From contig CAUEQX010000014.1 in the NCBI GenBank assembly GCA_959020035.1, forward strand, positions 1 through 20,946: a stretch of DNA of 20,946 bases, given 5' to 3'. A program made the translations under genes and the position numbers. The notes beneath the pieces were generated by a model. It ran no database searches and was not told the DNA's origin. It saw only the letters and a list, made by a program, of their open reading frames with translations. The first letter of the stretch is position 1; each line of letters starts with the position of its first letter. Of this stretch, positions 14,947 to 20,946 are shown in pieces. The stretch is from an uncultured Collinsella sp. (GTDB taxonomy: Bacteria; Actinomycetota; Coriobacteriia; Coriobacteriales; Coriobacteriaceae).

Positions 14947-15033
14947 TTGCCGTGCCACTGCTCCAAAGCGGACGTGCCCTTACCCCGTACGCCTAAAACT
15001 CCCCAGTTGACCGAAAACCTGCCGCCGCTGCTC

Positions 15034-15050
15034 CTCAATTGAGCTATAAC
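15034..15050 (+). promoter_or_regulatory. Candidate -10 box with adjacent palindrome upstream of the Ech operon
   Basis: The perfect palindrome CTCAATTGAG (15034-15043) lies directly upstream of TATAAC (15045-15050), about 40 bases before the operon's start codon; a second CAATTG follows at 15057-15062. No good -35 box is seen at the right distance, as might be expected for an activator-dependent promoter. By-eye call only. Confidence 0.35.
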
Positions 15051-15090
15051 GTTAAACAATTGCAGCGTTTTTGCATGGGGGAGTGATGGT

Positions 15091-17973
15091 ATGACGCTAC
15101 TGTATTTCCTTACCCTGTTTCCGCTGGTACCGGCGCTGGGCATGCTGCTCGCGCGCGGTGACCGCGCCCGCGATGCGGTGGGGCTCATAGGTTCCGGCAT
15201 TATTATGGCGGTGACAGTCGTAGTCGCCGTCATGTTTTTTGGCACGGGTCCGCAGAGCTTTGAGGTTGCCCCCGGCACCTCGCATGTGCTCTCCATCATC
15301 AGCTCCGCCATCGATGTCATCCTGTGCGCCGTCATCCTGTACAACGCGTACAAATATAGGAACGCGCTCACCACGGTGCTCGGCATAGTCCAGCTGGTGG
15401 GCTCGCTCGCCTTTGCGGTCATGACGCTGCCCGCGGCCGAGGTCGTCACCGCCACGCCGCTCTACCTGGACTACATGAGCGTGATCATGGTCCTCGCCGT
15501 CGGCATCGTCGGCAGCCTAATCTGCGTGTATGCCTTGGGCTACATGAAGGACTTCCAGGCCCATGACGAGCACGAGGCCGCGCTGCGCGGGCAGACCGCG
15601 CCCGACCGACGCCCGCAGTTCCTGGCGCTTATGTTCCTGTTCCTCTCGGCCATGTTCGTCATCGTGACGAGCGACAACCTTGAGTGGCTGTTCTGCGGCT
15701 GGGAAATCACCACCGTGTGCTCGTTCCTCATGATTGGCTACACGCGCACGCCCGAGGCCATCAAGAACGCCTTCACCCAGATCATCCTCAACATGCTGGG
15801 CGGTATCGCGTTTTTGGCCGGACTCATGTACCTGCACGTTAACGGCATGCCGCTGACCATCTCGGGCATGATCGAGCTTTCCGGCGCCGGCACCGCGCAA
15901 TCCGCGCTGCTGGTGATGCCGGTCATCCTGTTGTCGCTCGCCGCCCTTACCAAGGCCGCGCAGATGCCGTTCCATACTTGGCTGCTGGGTGCCATGGTTG
16001 CCCCCACGCCCACGAGCGCCCTGCTGCACTCGTCAACCATGGTCAAAGCCGGCGTGTTCCTGATGGTCAAGCTGAGCCCGCTCTATGCCATCTATCCCGT
16101 GACTGGCTTTATGGTCACGAGTGTGGGTGCCATCACGTTTTTGCTCGCTGCCCTCATGGCCATCTCGCAGAGCAACGCCAAACGCGTGCTCGCGTACTCC
16201 ACCATCTCCAACCTGGGCCTTATCAGCGCCTGCCTGGGCGTCGGCGCGCCCGAGGCCGTGTGGGCCGCCATCTTCCTGATCCTGTTCCATACGGTGGCAA
16301 AGTCGCTGCTGTTCCTGTGCGTGGGCACGGCCGAGCATCATATCGGCAGCCGCAATATCGAGGACATGGACGGTATGTTCAGCCGCATGCCGCACCTGAC
16401 ACGCCTGATGATGCTGGGCATCATGGGCATGTTCGTGGCGCCGTTTGGCATGCTCGTGTCCAAGTGGGGCGCCCTGGTGGCGTTTGCGCAGACCGGCAAC
16501 GTGCTCATGATCATGGTGCTTGCCTTTGGCTCGGCCGCGACGTTTTACTTCTGGGGCAAGTGGCTTGCCAAGCTTTCGGGCGTCGACCCCACGGCTCAAA
16601 ACGTTGAGGTCAATGTCCATAAGACCGAATGGATGGCGCTCAACACCATCGCCGCGCTGCTGATTCTGTGCTGCGTGGCGTTCCCGGTTATCTCGAGCGG
16701 CCTGGTGTCGCCTTACCTCGCCATGGTGTTTGGCCGCGTGCCGTACGTTATTGGCAAGGACGCCATGTATCTGATGGTGGTTATCGTGGCGTTTATCGCC
16801 GTGGTGCTGCTGACGTCGTTCCGCGTGAGCAATAAGCCGCACGTCAACGTGTACCTTTCGGGCGTGGGAACCGACAAATATCGCCATTTCCGCGGCTCGA
16901 TGGGACACGAGGTGAAGGCCGAAAAGCGCAATTGGTACTCGGAGGACGCCCTTGGCGAGAAGCGTATTGGCCCCGCGGGTAGCGTCGTGTGCTGCAGCAT
17001 TATCTTGTTTGCGCTGCTGTGTTGCGCGTGGATTGGACCCGAGCGGCTTGCCATGAGTGCACCCTCGGTGCTGCGCGGCAAGTATTTTGAAGGTTCGGGC
17101 GTCTTGGGCATCTTTATAGGCACCGTGGCGTTTGCCCTGATTGCGCCTTTGGTTGGTGGCCTGATCGATGGTCTTGACCGTAAGCTTTCGGCCCGCATGC
17201 AGGGCCGCGTGGGCCCGCGCCTGCTGCAGCCCTTCTACGACGTTGCCAAGCTGCTGCGCAAGGCCCCCGCCAGCGTAAACACCATGGACGATACCTACAT
17301 GGCGTGCGCGCTCATCTTTACCGTCGTGGGCGGCGGCATCTTTGTGTCGGGTTCCAACACGCTGCTGTGCGCCTTTATGGTGACGCTCGCCGCGATCTTT
17401 GTGGTGCTGGCGTCCGCCTCGACGCAAAGCCCGTTTGCCCAGGTCGGCGCCGATCGTGAGTTGCTGCAGGTTATGAGTTACGAGCCCGCCGTTCTGCTGA
17501 TGAGCGTGGGCCTGTACCTTGCTACCGATAGCTTCGATTCCATCGCCGTGACGGGGCAGTCGGCCCCCATCATCGTGTACAGCGCGCCTATTTTCCTCGC
17601 GCTGCTCGCGGTGCTTACCATCAAGCTGCGCAAGTCGCCGTTTGACCTTTCGTACTCGCATCACGCGCATCAGGAGATCGTCCAGGGCGTCGCCACCGAG
17701 ATGAGCGGCGGCACGCTGGCCAAGATGACCCTTATGCACTGGTGCGAGACCGTGCTGTTTTTGATGTGGGTGGGCATGTTCTTTGTTTGGGACAACCCGG
17801 TGAGCTGGGTCGTAGCCCTGGTCGTGATGGCCGCGACGTATTTTGTCGAGGTGCTGATCGACAACACCTTCGCACGCAGCACCTGGCGCAGCTGCTTTAA
17901 GCTCGGATGGGGCGTGGCGCTGGTGTTTGGCCTGCTCAACCTTATGCCCATCCTCGTCGACGTGTTTATTTAG
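15091..17973 (+). CDS. Ech-type hydrogenase membrane subunit, EchA (NuoL/M-like) fused to EchB (NuoH-like)
   Basis: A 960-residue polytopic membrane protein that would form the ion-pumping arm of a group 4 [NiFe] hydrogenase. Residues about 1-620 are an antiporter-like NuoL/M-HyfB module: FCGWEITTVCSFLMIG (Glu205, conserved TM5 acid), LTKAAQMPFHTWLLGAMVAP (Lys288), TPTSALLHSSTMVKAGVFL and KRVLAYSTISNLGLI. After a cytosolic linker (about 580-640), residues about 650-960 match NuoH/EchB/HycD: RKLSARMQGRVGPRLLQPFY with DVAKLLRK (about 697-723), MSYEPAVLLMS, LRKSPFDLSYSHHAHQEIVQ and GVATEMSGG. In described Ech operons these are two genes of about 640 and 290 residues; their sum fits this length. 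The ATG at 15091 is preceded by GGGGGAG at 7 bases. A TAG stop 12 bases before echC and GGAGG in that gap indicate co-transcription. Confidence 0.93.
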   Translation: MTLLYFLTLFPLVPALGMLLARGDRARDAVGLIGSGIIMAVTVVVAVMFFGTGPQSFEVAPGTSHVLSIISSAIDVILCAVILYNAYKYRNALTTVLGIVQLVGSLAFAVMTLPAAEVVTATPLYLDYMSVIMVLAVGIVGSLICVYALGYMKDFQAHDEHEAALRGQTAPDRRPQFLALMFLFLSAMFVIVTSDNLEWLFCGWEITTVCSFLMIGYTRTPEAIKNAFTQIILNMLGGIAFLAGLMYLHVNGMPLTISGMIELSGAGTAQSALLVMPVILLSLAALTKAAQMPFHTWLLGAMVAPTPTSALLHSSTMVKAGVFLMVKLSPLYAIYPVTGFMVTSVGAITFLLAALMAISQSNAKRVLAYSTISNLGLISACLGVGAPEAVWAAIFLILFHTVAKSLLFLCVGTAEHHIGSRNIEDMDGMFSRMPHLTRLMMLGIMGMFVAPFGMLVSKWGALVAFAQTGNVLMIMVLAFGSAATFYFWGKWLAKLSGVDPTAQNVEVNVHKTEWMALNTIAALLILCCVAFPVISSGLVSPYLAMVFGRVPYVIGKDAMYLMVVIVAFIAVVLLTSFRVSNKPHVNVYLSGVGTDKYRHFRGSMGHEVKAEKRNWYSEDALGEKRIGPAGSVVCCSIILFALLCCAWIGPERLAMSAPSVLRGKYFEGSGVLGIFIGTVAFALIAPLVGGLIDGLDRKLSARMQGRVGPRLLQPFYDVAKLLRKAPASVNTMDDTYMACALIFTVVGGGIFVSGSNTLLCAFMVTLAAIFVVLASASTQSPFAQVGADRELLQVMSYEPAVLLMSVGLYLATDSFDSIAVTGQSAPIIVYSAPIFLALLAVLTIKLRKSPFDLSYSHHAHQEIVQGVATEMSGGTLAKMTLMHWCETVLFLMWVGMFFVWDNPVSWVVALVVMAATYFVEVLIDNTFARSTWRSCFKLGWGVALVFGLLNLMPILVDVFI

Positions 17974-17985
17974 GAGGCGGCATCC

Positions 17986-18591
17986 ATGGATCATAAAATG
18001 TCGCGCTCGCCGTGGGTTATTCATTACGACGGCTCGAGCTGCAACGGATGCGATATCGAGGTGCTGGCCTCGCTCACGCCGCTGTTCGATGCGGAGCGCT
18101 TTGGCGTGGTCAACACCGGCAACCCCAAGCATGCGGATATCTTTTTGGTGACGGGGTCGGTTAACGCTCAGAACCTGCCCGTCGTGCGCCAGATCTACAA
18201 CCAGATGCTCGAGCCCAAGTGCGTGGTGGCCTGCGGTATCTGCGCGTGCTCGGGCGGCGTGTTCCGCGAGGCCTATAACGTGATCGGCGGCGTGGACCGC
18301 GCGATTCCCGTGGACGTGTACGCGCCCGGGTGCGCCATTCGCCCCGAGACGGTGATCGATGCCATCGTGGAGGCGTGTGGCATTCTGGACCAGAAGGAGG
18401 CTGTGATGCGCGCCGGCGGCGACCCACTTACCGTGGGCGGCGCCGCAACCTGGGACGGTGGCGTTGAGCTGGGCGAGGACGGGTTTGTGGCTGCGTCTGA
18501 GGCCGGCGACGCGCCCGCCGAGAAGCCCGCCGCTGGCGACGCGCCTGCCGGGAAGCCTGCCGCGCCCGCCGCTGCAAAGGAGGCCGAGTAA
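17986..18591 (+). CDS. echC: Ech hydrogenase small subunit EchC (NuoB-like, [4Fe-4S])
   Basis: The electron-transfer small subunit that passes electrons from EchF to the NiFe site in EchE, equivalent to NuoB of complex I. The 201 residues contain the four cluster ligands in family positions: C19 and C22 (SSCNGCDIE), C86 (ACGICACSGG) and C116 (VYAPGCAIRPE). The core ends near residue 135; the rest is an Ala/Pro/Glu-rich tail with two near-identical 10-residue units (AGDAPAEKPA, AGDAPAGKPA), encoded by a 30-bp tandem repeat at 18502-18561. EchC homologues are typically about 150 residues, so the tail is extra. GGAGG lies 8 bases before the ATG, and the stop overlaps the echD start by one base. 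Confidence 0.95.
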   Translation: MDHKMSRSPWVIHYDGSSCNGCDIEVLASLTPLFDAERFGVVNTGNPKHADIFLVTGSVNAQNLPVVRQIYNQMLEPKCVVACGICACSGGVFREAYNVIGGVDRAIPVDVYAPGCAIRPETVIDAIVEACGILDQKEAVMRAGGDPLTVGGAATWDGGVELGEDGFVAASEAGDAPAEKPAAGDAPAGKPAAPAAAKEAE

Positions 18592-19298
18592 TGCAAAAGG
18601 CTATCTATACCACCGTCGGGATCGATGAGCTGTTGCCGCATGTCCAGTCGCTCAAGGGCGTCGGCGCGCGCTTTGTGCAAATGCACGCCGAGCGCAACGT
18701 CGACGACGGCTCGTATCGCTTGGTCTATACGTTTATCAGCGTTCGTGCTGCTCGGGAACATATTGCGCAGGACGGCAGCTATGCGATCGAGAACCTGGTG
18801 GTTGAGGGAATTGATCAGTACCAGGAGATTCCGTCCATCAGCTCGTACTATCCGGCGGTATTCCCGTTTGAGAACGAGGCGCATGACCTGTTTGGTCTTG
18901 CCATTACCGACATGCAACTCGACTTTAAGGGCTTTTTCTACCAGGTCTCGACTGTCGAGCCCATGAGCGTTATCACACCCGAGGTGAAGGCTGCGCGCGA
19001 GAAGGCCATGAAAGTCCGCGCCGCCGCCGAGGCCAAGGCGCGCAAGGCCGCAGCCGAGAAGGTCGCTGCCGCGGGGGAGGGCTCTGCGGGCGCCGGCGAT
19101 GCTGCGAGCGCTGCTGCCGCCCAGCCCGCTGCGGCTGCCGGCTCCGATGCTCAGCATGACGATGCCGCTGCGAAGGCCGCGCTCAAGGCTGCCGAGATGG
19201 AGGCAAAGCTCGCCGCCATGGATCCCGAGAAAGCCGCCAAGGTCCGCGCGGCGCTTGCCGCCAAGGCCGCCCGCGACAAGCAGAAAAAGGAGGCGTAG
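18591..19298 (+). CDS. echD: Ech hydrogenase subunit EchD (NuoC-like) with long Ala/Lys-rich tail
   Basis: Structural subunit of the peripheral arm, equivalent to the 30-kDa/NuoC subunit of complex I. Residues 1-130 hold the conserved domain, with YRLVYTFIS and the signature FPFENEAHDLFGLAI (91-105). Residues about 131-235 form a highly charged Ala/Lys/Glu-rich segment (for example KAAREKAMKVRAAAEAKARK and ALKAAEMEAKLAAM), predicted by eye to be a long helix or coiled coil. EchD proteins elsewhere are about 110-140 residues, so this is nearly double length. The ATG at 18591 overlaps the echC TAA by one base, with AAAGGAGG inside the echC end. echE starts 5 bases after its stop. Confidence 0.9.
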   Translation: MQKAIYTTVGIDELLPHVQSLKGVGARFVQMHAERNVDDGSYRLVYTFISVRAAREHIAQDGSYAIENLVVEGIDQYQEIPSISSYYPAVFPFENEAHDLFGLAITDMQLDFKGFFYQVSTVEPMSVITPEVKAAREKAMKVRAAAEAKARKAAAEKVAAAGEGSAGAGDAASAAAAQPAAAAGSDAQHDDAAAKAALKAAEMEAKLAAMDPEKAAKVRAALAAKAARDKQKKEA

Positions 19299-19303
19299 GG
19301 CCC

Positions 19304-20392
19304 ATGGCACATCGCTCCGTTATTCCGTTTGGCCCGCAGCACCCGGTGCTGCCCGAGCCGCTTCATCTAGACCTGGTAATCGAGGACGACCGTGTCATCG
19401 AGGCGATTCCGCAGATCGGCTTTGTGCACCGCGGACTCGAGAAGCTCACCGAAAAGCGCGACATGCATCAGTTTGGCTACATCGCCGAGCGCATCTGCGG
19501 CATCTGCGCCGTGGGTCACAGCTATGGCTATGCCAGCGCCTGCGAGCGCATGCTCGACATCGAGGTACCCGGCCGCGTGCAGTATATCCGCACCATTTTG
19601 CACGAGCTTTCGCGCATTCACTCGCACCTGCTGTGGCTGGGCCTGCTCGCCGATGCCTTTGGCTTCGAGGCGCTGTTCTATCGTTCGTGGACCCTGCGCG
19701 AGCAGATTCTCAAGATCTTTGAGAGCACCTGCGGCGGCCGCGTGATCCTTTCAATTAACGAGATCGGCGGCCTTAAGCACGACATCGAGGACTCCGAGCT
19801 GGCGGGCATTGTCCAGACGCTCGATGCCATGCGTTCCGACTACGAGGCCCTGGTGCATACGTTTTTGGACGACGACAGCTGCGGCGAGCGCTTGCATGGC
19901 GTGGGTGTGATCAGCAAGAAGGATGCGCTGGAGCTTTCGATGGTCGGTCCGTTTGGGCGCGCCTCGGGCGTGGACTACGACGTGCGCATGTTTGGCGACG
20001 GTGCCTATGCGGATCTGGCCGCGTTTGAGCCTATCGTTGCTACCGACGGCGACTGTTATGCCCGCTGCCAGGTGCGTTGTGCCGAGGTCACGCAGGCCAT
20101 AGACATCATCAAGGAGCTTGTCGGCAAGATTCCGCACGACGGCATCGGCGGACGCACCAAGCTCACGCCGGCCGACGGCGCGCGCGGCGAGGTTGTGATT
20201 GAGCAGCCGCGCGGCGAGGCGTACTACTATGTGCGCGGTAACGGCACCAAGAACTTGGACCGCTTCCGCGTTCGGACGCCGACGTCGCAAAACCTGGCGG
20301 GTCTGACGCATGCGCTGCAGGGCGTGCTTCTTGCCAACGTGCCCATGATTATCCTGACCATCGACCCCTGCATTAGCTGCACGGAAAGGTAG
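19304..20392 (+). CDS. echE: Ech hydrogenase large subunit EchE ([NiFe] catalytic subunit)
   Basis: The catalytic subunit reducing protons to H2 (or oxidising H2), homologous to NuoD. The 362 residues match EchE (about 360). It starts with the typical FGPQHPVLPEPLHLDL. All four Ni-Fe cysteines are present: C65 and C68 in RICGICAVGH (L1 motif) and C356 and C359 in the C-terminal DPCISCTER (L2 motif). The protein ends exactly at that Arg, with no C-terminal extension, so unlike many hydrogenases it should not need a maturation endopeptidase, as is reported for EchE/CooH-type enzymes. GGAGG precedes the ATG by about 10 bases. The gene lies between echD and echF, the order of the methanogen echABCDEF operon. 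No hyp maturation genes occur in the window. Confidence 0.97.
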   Translation: MAHRSVIPFGPQHPVLPEPLHLDLVIEDDRVIEAIPQIGFVHRGLEKLTEKRDMHQFGYIAERICGICAVGHSYGYASACERMLDIEVPGRVQYIRTILHELSRIHSHLLWLGLLADAFGFEALFYRSWTLREQILKIFESTCGGRVILSINEIGGLKHDIEDSELAGIVQTLDAMRSDYEALVHTFLDDDSCGERLHGVGVISKKDALELSMVGPFGRASGVDYDVRMFGDGAYADLAAFEPIVATDGDCYARCQVRCAEVTQAIDIIKELVGKIPHDGIGGRTKLTPADGARGEVVIEQPRGEAYYYVRGNGTKNLDRFRVRTPTSQNLAGLTHALQGVLLANVPMIILTIDPCISCTER

Positions 20393-20399
20393 GCGCGGC

Positions 20400-20741
20400 A
20401 TGAGTTTACTGACATTTGCCAAGACGGCCTTGGGCTCTATGGTCAAGCAGCCGGTCACGGTGTGCTATCCGCAGGAGAAGCTGACGGCGCCCGAGCGCCT
20501 GCGCGGGCATATCGTCAATGACATGGACGTGTGCATCTGCTGCGGCATGTGCGCGCGGCGTTGCCCAGCGGGCGCGCTCGCGGTCGATCGCAAGGGTGGA
20601 ACGTGGTCGATCGACCCGTACGCCTGCGTGGTGTGCGGCGAGTGCATTGAGAGCTGTCCCAAGCACTGCCTGACTATGGACACCGCCCGCACTCCAGTCG
20701 CGGCGGACAAGACTCCCACGGTAGAAACTAAGCCGGAGTAG
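20400..20741 (+). CDS. echF: Ech hydrogenase ferredoxin-like subunit EchF (2x[4Fe-4S])
   Basis: Electron-entry subunit, equivalent to NuoI, that would accept electrons from reduced ferredoxin and pass them to EchC. The 113 residues hold two classical CxxCxxCxxxCP motifs: C45/C48/C51/C55 (CICCGMCARRCP) and C76/C79/C82/C86 (CVVCGECIESCP), plus a short Thr/Pro/Lys tail. The ATG is 7 bases after the echE stop, with AAAGG/AGG upstream. It is the last gene of the operon; a long hairpin follows. Confidence 0.95.
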   Translation: MSLLTFAKTALGSMVKQPVTVCYPQEKLTAPERLRGHIVNDMDVCICCGMCARRCPAGALAVDRKGGTWSIDPYACVVCGECIESCPKHCLTMDTARTPVAADKTPTVETKPE

Positions 20742-20762
20742 CGCTGGAATAGAGCTGGAATA

Positions 20763-20796
20763 GGGGCCGGTGGGGCAAAAATGCCCCACCGGCCCC
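20763..20796 (+). terminator. Perfect 15-bp hairpin at the end of the Ech operon
   Basis: GGGGCCGGTGGGGCA (20763-20777) and TGCCCCACCGGCCCC (20782-20796) pair perfectly around AAAA. There is no T-run after the stem, so termination is likely but not of the canonical type; the hairpin could instead protect the mRNA 3' end. Two copies of GCTGGAATAG (20743-20752, 20754-20763) precede it. Confidence 0.7.
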
Positions 20797-20930
20797 GCGC
20801 TTAAACGCGCGGTTGGGCCGCTGCGAACAAAACTATGCCGGATTACGGGGCTGGATTGCGAATCCCCAACCATATCGAAAACCACGAAAATAAAACCGAC
20901 GCTCCTATAAGTTGTCAATAGGCAGTTTGC

Positions 20931-20942
20931 GGGAGCGCTCCC
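20931..20942. promoter_or_regulatory. Candidate LacI-family operator at the right edge
   Basis: GGGAGCGCTCCC is a perfect 12-bp palindrome with the central AGCGCT typical of LacI-family operators; it equals the core of the published CebR/CelR cellulose/cellobiose operator TGGGAGCGCTCCCA. It likely controls a gene beginning beyond the window. The region 20797-20946 otherwise holds no gene that I can support. Confidence 0.5.
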
Positions 20943-20946
20943 TTCA

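Noticed and set aside
16033..18132. 699-codon open frame on the minus strand
   Set aside because: Antisense shadow of the EchA-EchB fusion gene, His/Arg/Gln-rich and without recognisable motifs.

Overview
The window is GC-rich bacterial DNA. Its gene set and style suggest an anaerobic actinobacterium of the Coriobacteriia, most like Collinsella: a group 4 [NiFe] (Ech-type) hydrogenase operon, an Fe-S flavin 'ene-reductase', a folP-folK fusion, glmU next to prs, GCC/GCG-rich codon use and several intergenic palindromes. The genus is an inference from gene content; no 16S rRNA or other marker is present.

Layout. 1-2432 (minus): the 5' part of prs (PRPP synthase, running off the left edge) preceded by glmU, with a clear intrinsic terminator between them. 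2626-5880 (plus): a compact ECF vitamin/metal-type transporter operon in the order T subunit, fused A-A' ATPase, S subunit, with one-base overlaps or tiny gaps. 6029-6847 (minus): exodeoxyribonuclease III. 6984-7736 (plus): a zinc-containing sirtuin. 7832-10268 (plus): a folate operon encoding a dihydropteroate synthase fused to HPPK (folP-folK), which carries an apparent one-base frameshift inside a long Ala/Glu/Pro-rich insertion, followed by a degenerate biotin-ligase-like gene. 10466-11239 (minus): type III pantothenate kinase. 11436-11512 (plus): initiator tRNA-fMet with its own promoter and terminator. 11601-11900: a striking array of eight copies of a 16-base motif in alternating orientation at 39-41 bp steps. 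12041-14071 (plus): a 676-residue Fe-S/FMN/FAD NADH:flavin oxidoreductase. 14519-14914 (plus): a stand-alone protein with two insertion-sequence-like HTH units behind an AT-rich upstream region. 15091-20741 (plus): a complete Ech hydrogenase operon in which the EchA-like (NuoL/M) and EchB-like (NuoH) membrane subunits are one 960-residue protein, followed by EchC, EchD, EchE and EchF. The right edge carries a perfect GGGAGCGCTCCC palindrome that looks like a LacI-family operator for a gene beyond the window.

Functionally, the Ech complex would couple oxidation of reduced ferredoxin to H2 production and ion translocation; all core electron-transfer subunits are present, but no maturation (hyp) genes are in the window. 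The upstream half is housekeeping (cell-wall precursor, PRPP, DNA repair, folate, CoA). The most unusual items are the alternating palindrome array, a ~190-bp inverted-repeat-bounded element read in frame through the linker of the ECF ATPase, the frameshifted and inflated folP-folK, the EchA-EchB fusion, and the long low-complexity tails on EchC and EchD.
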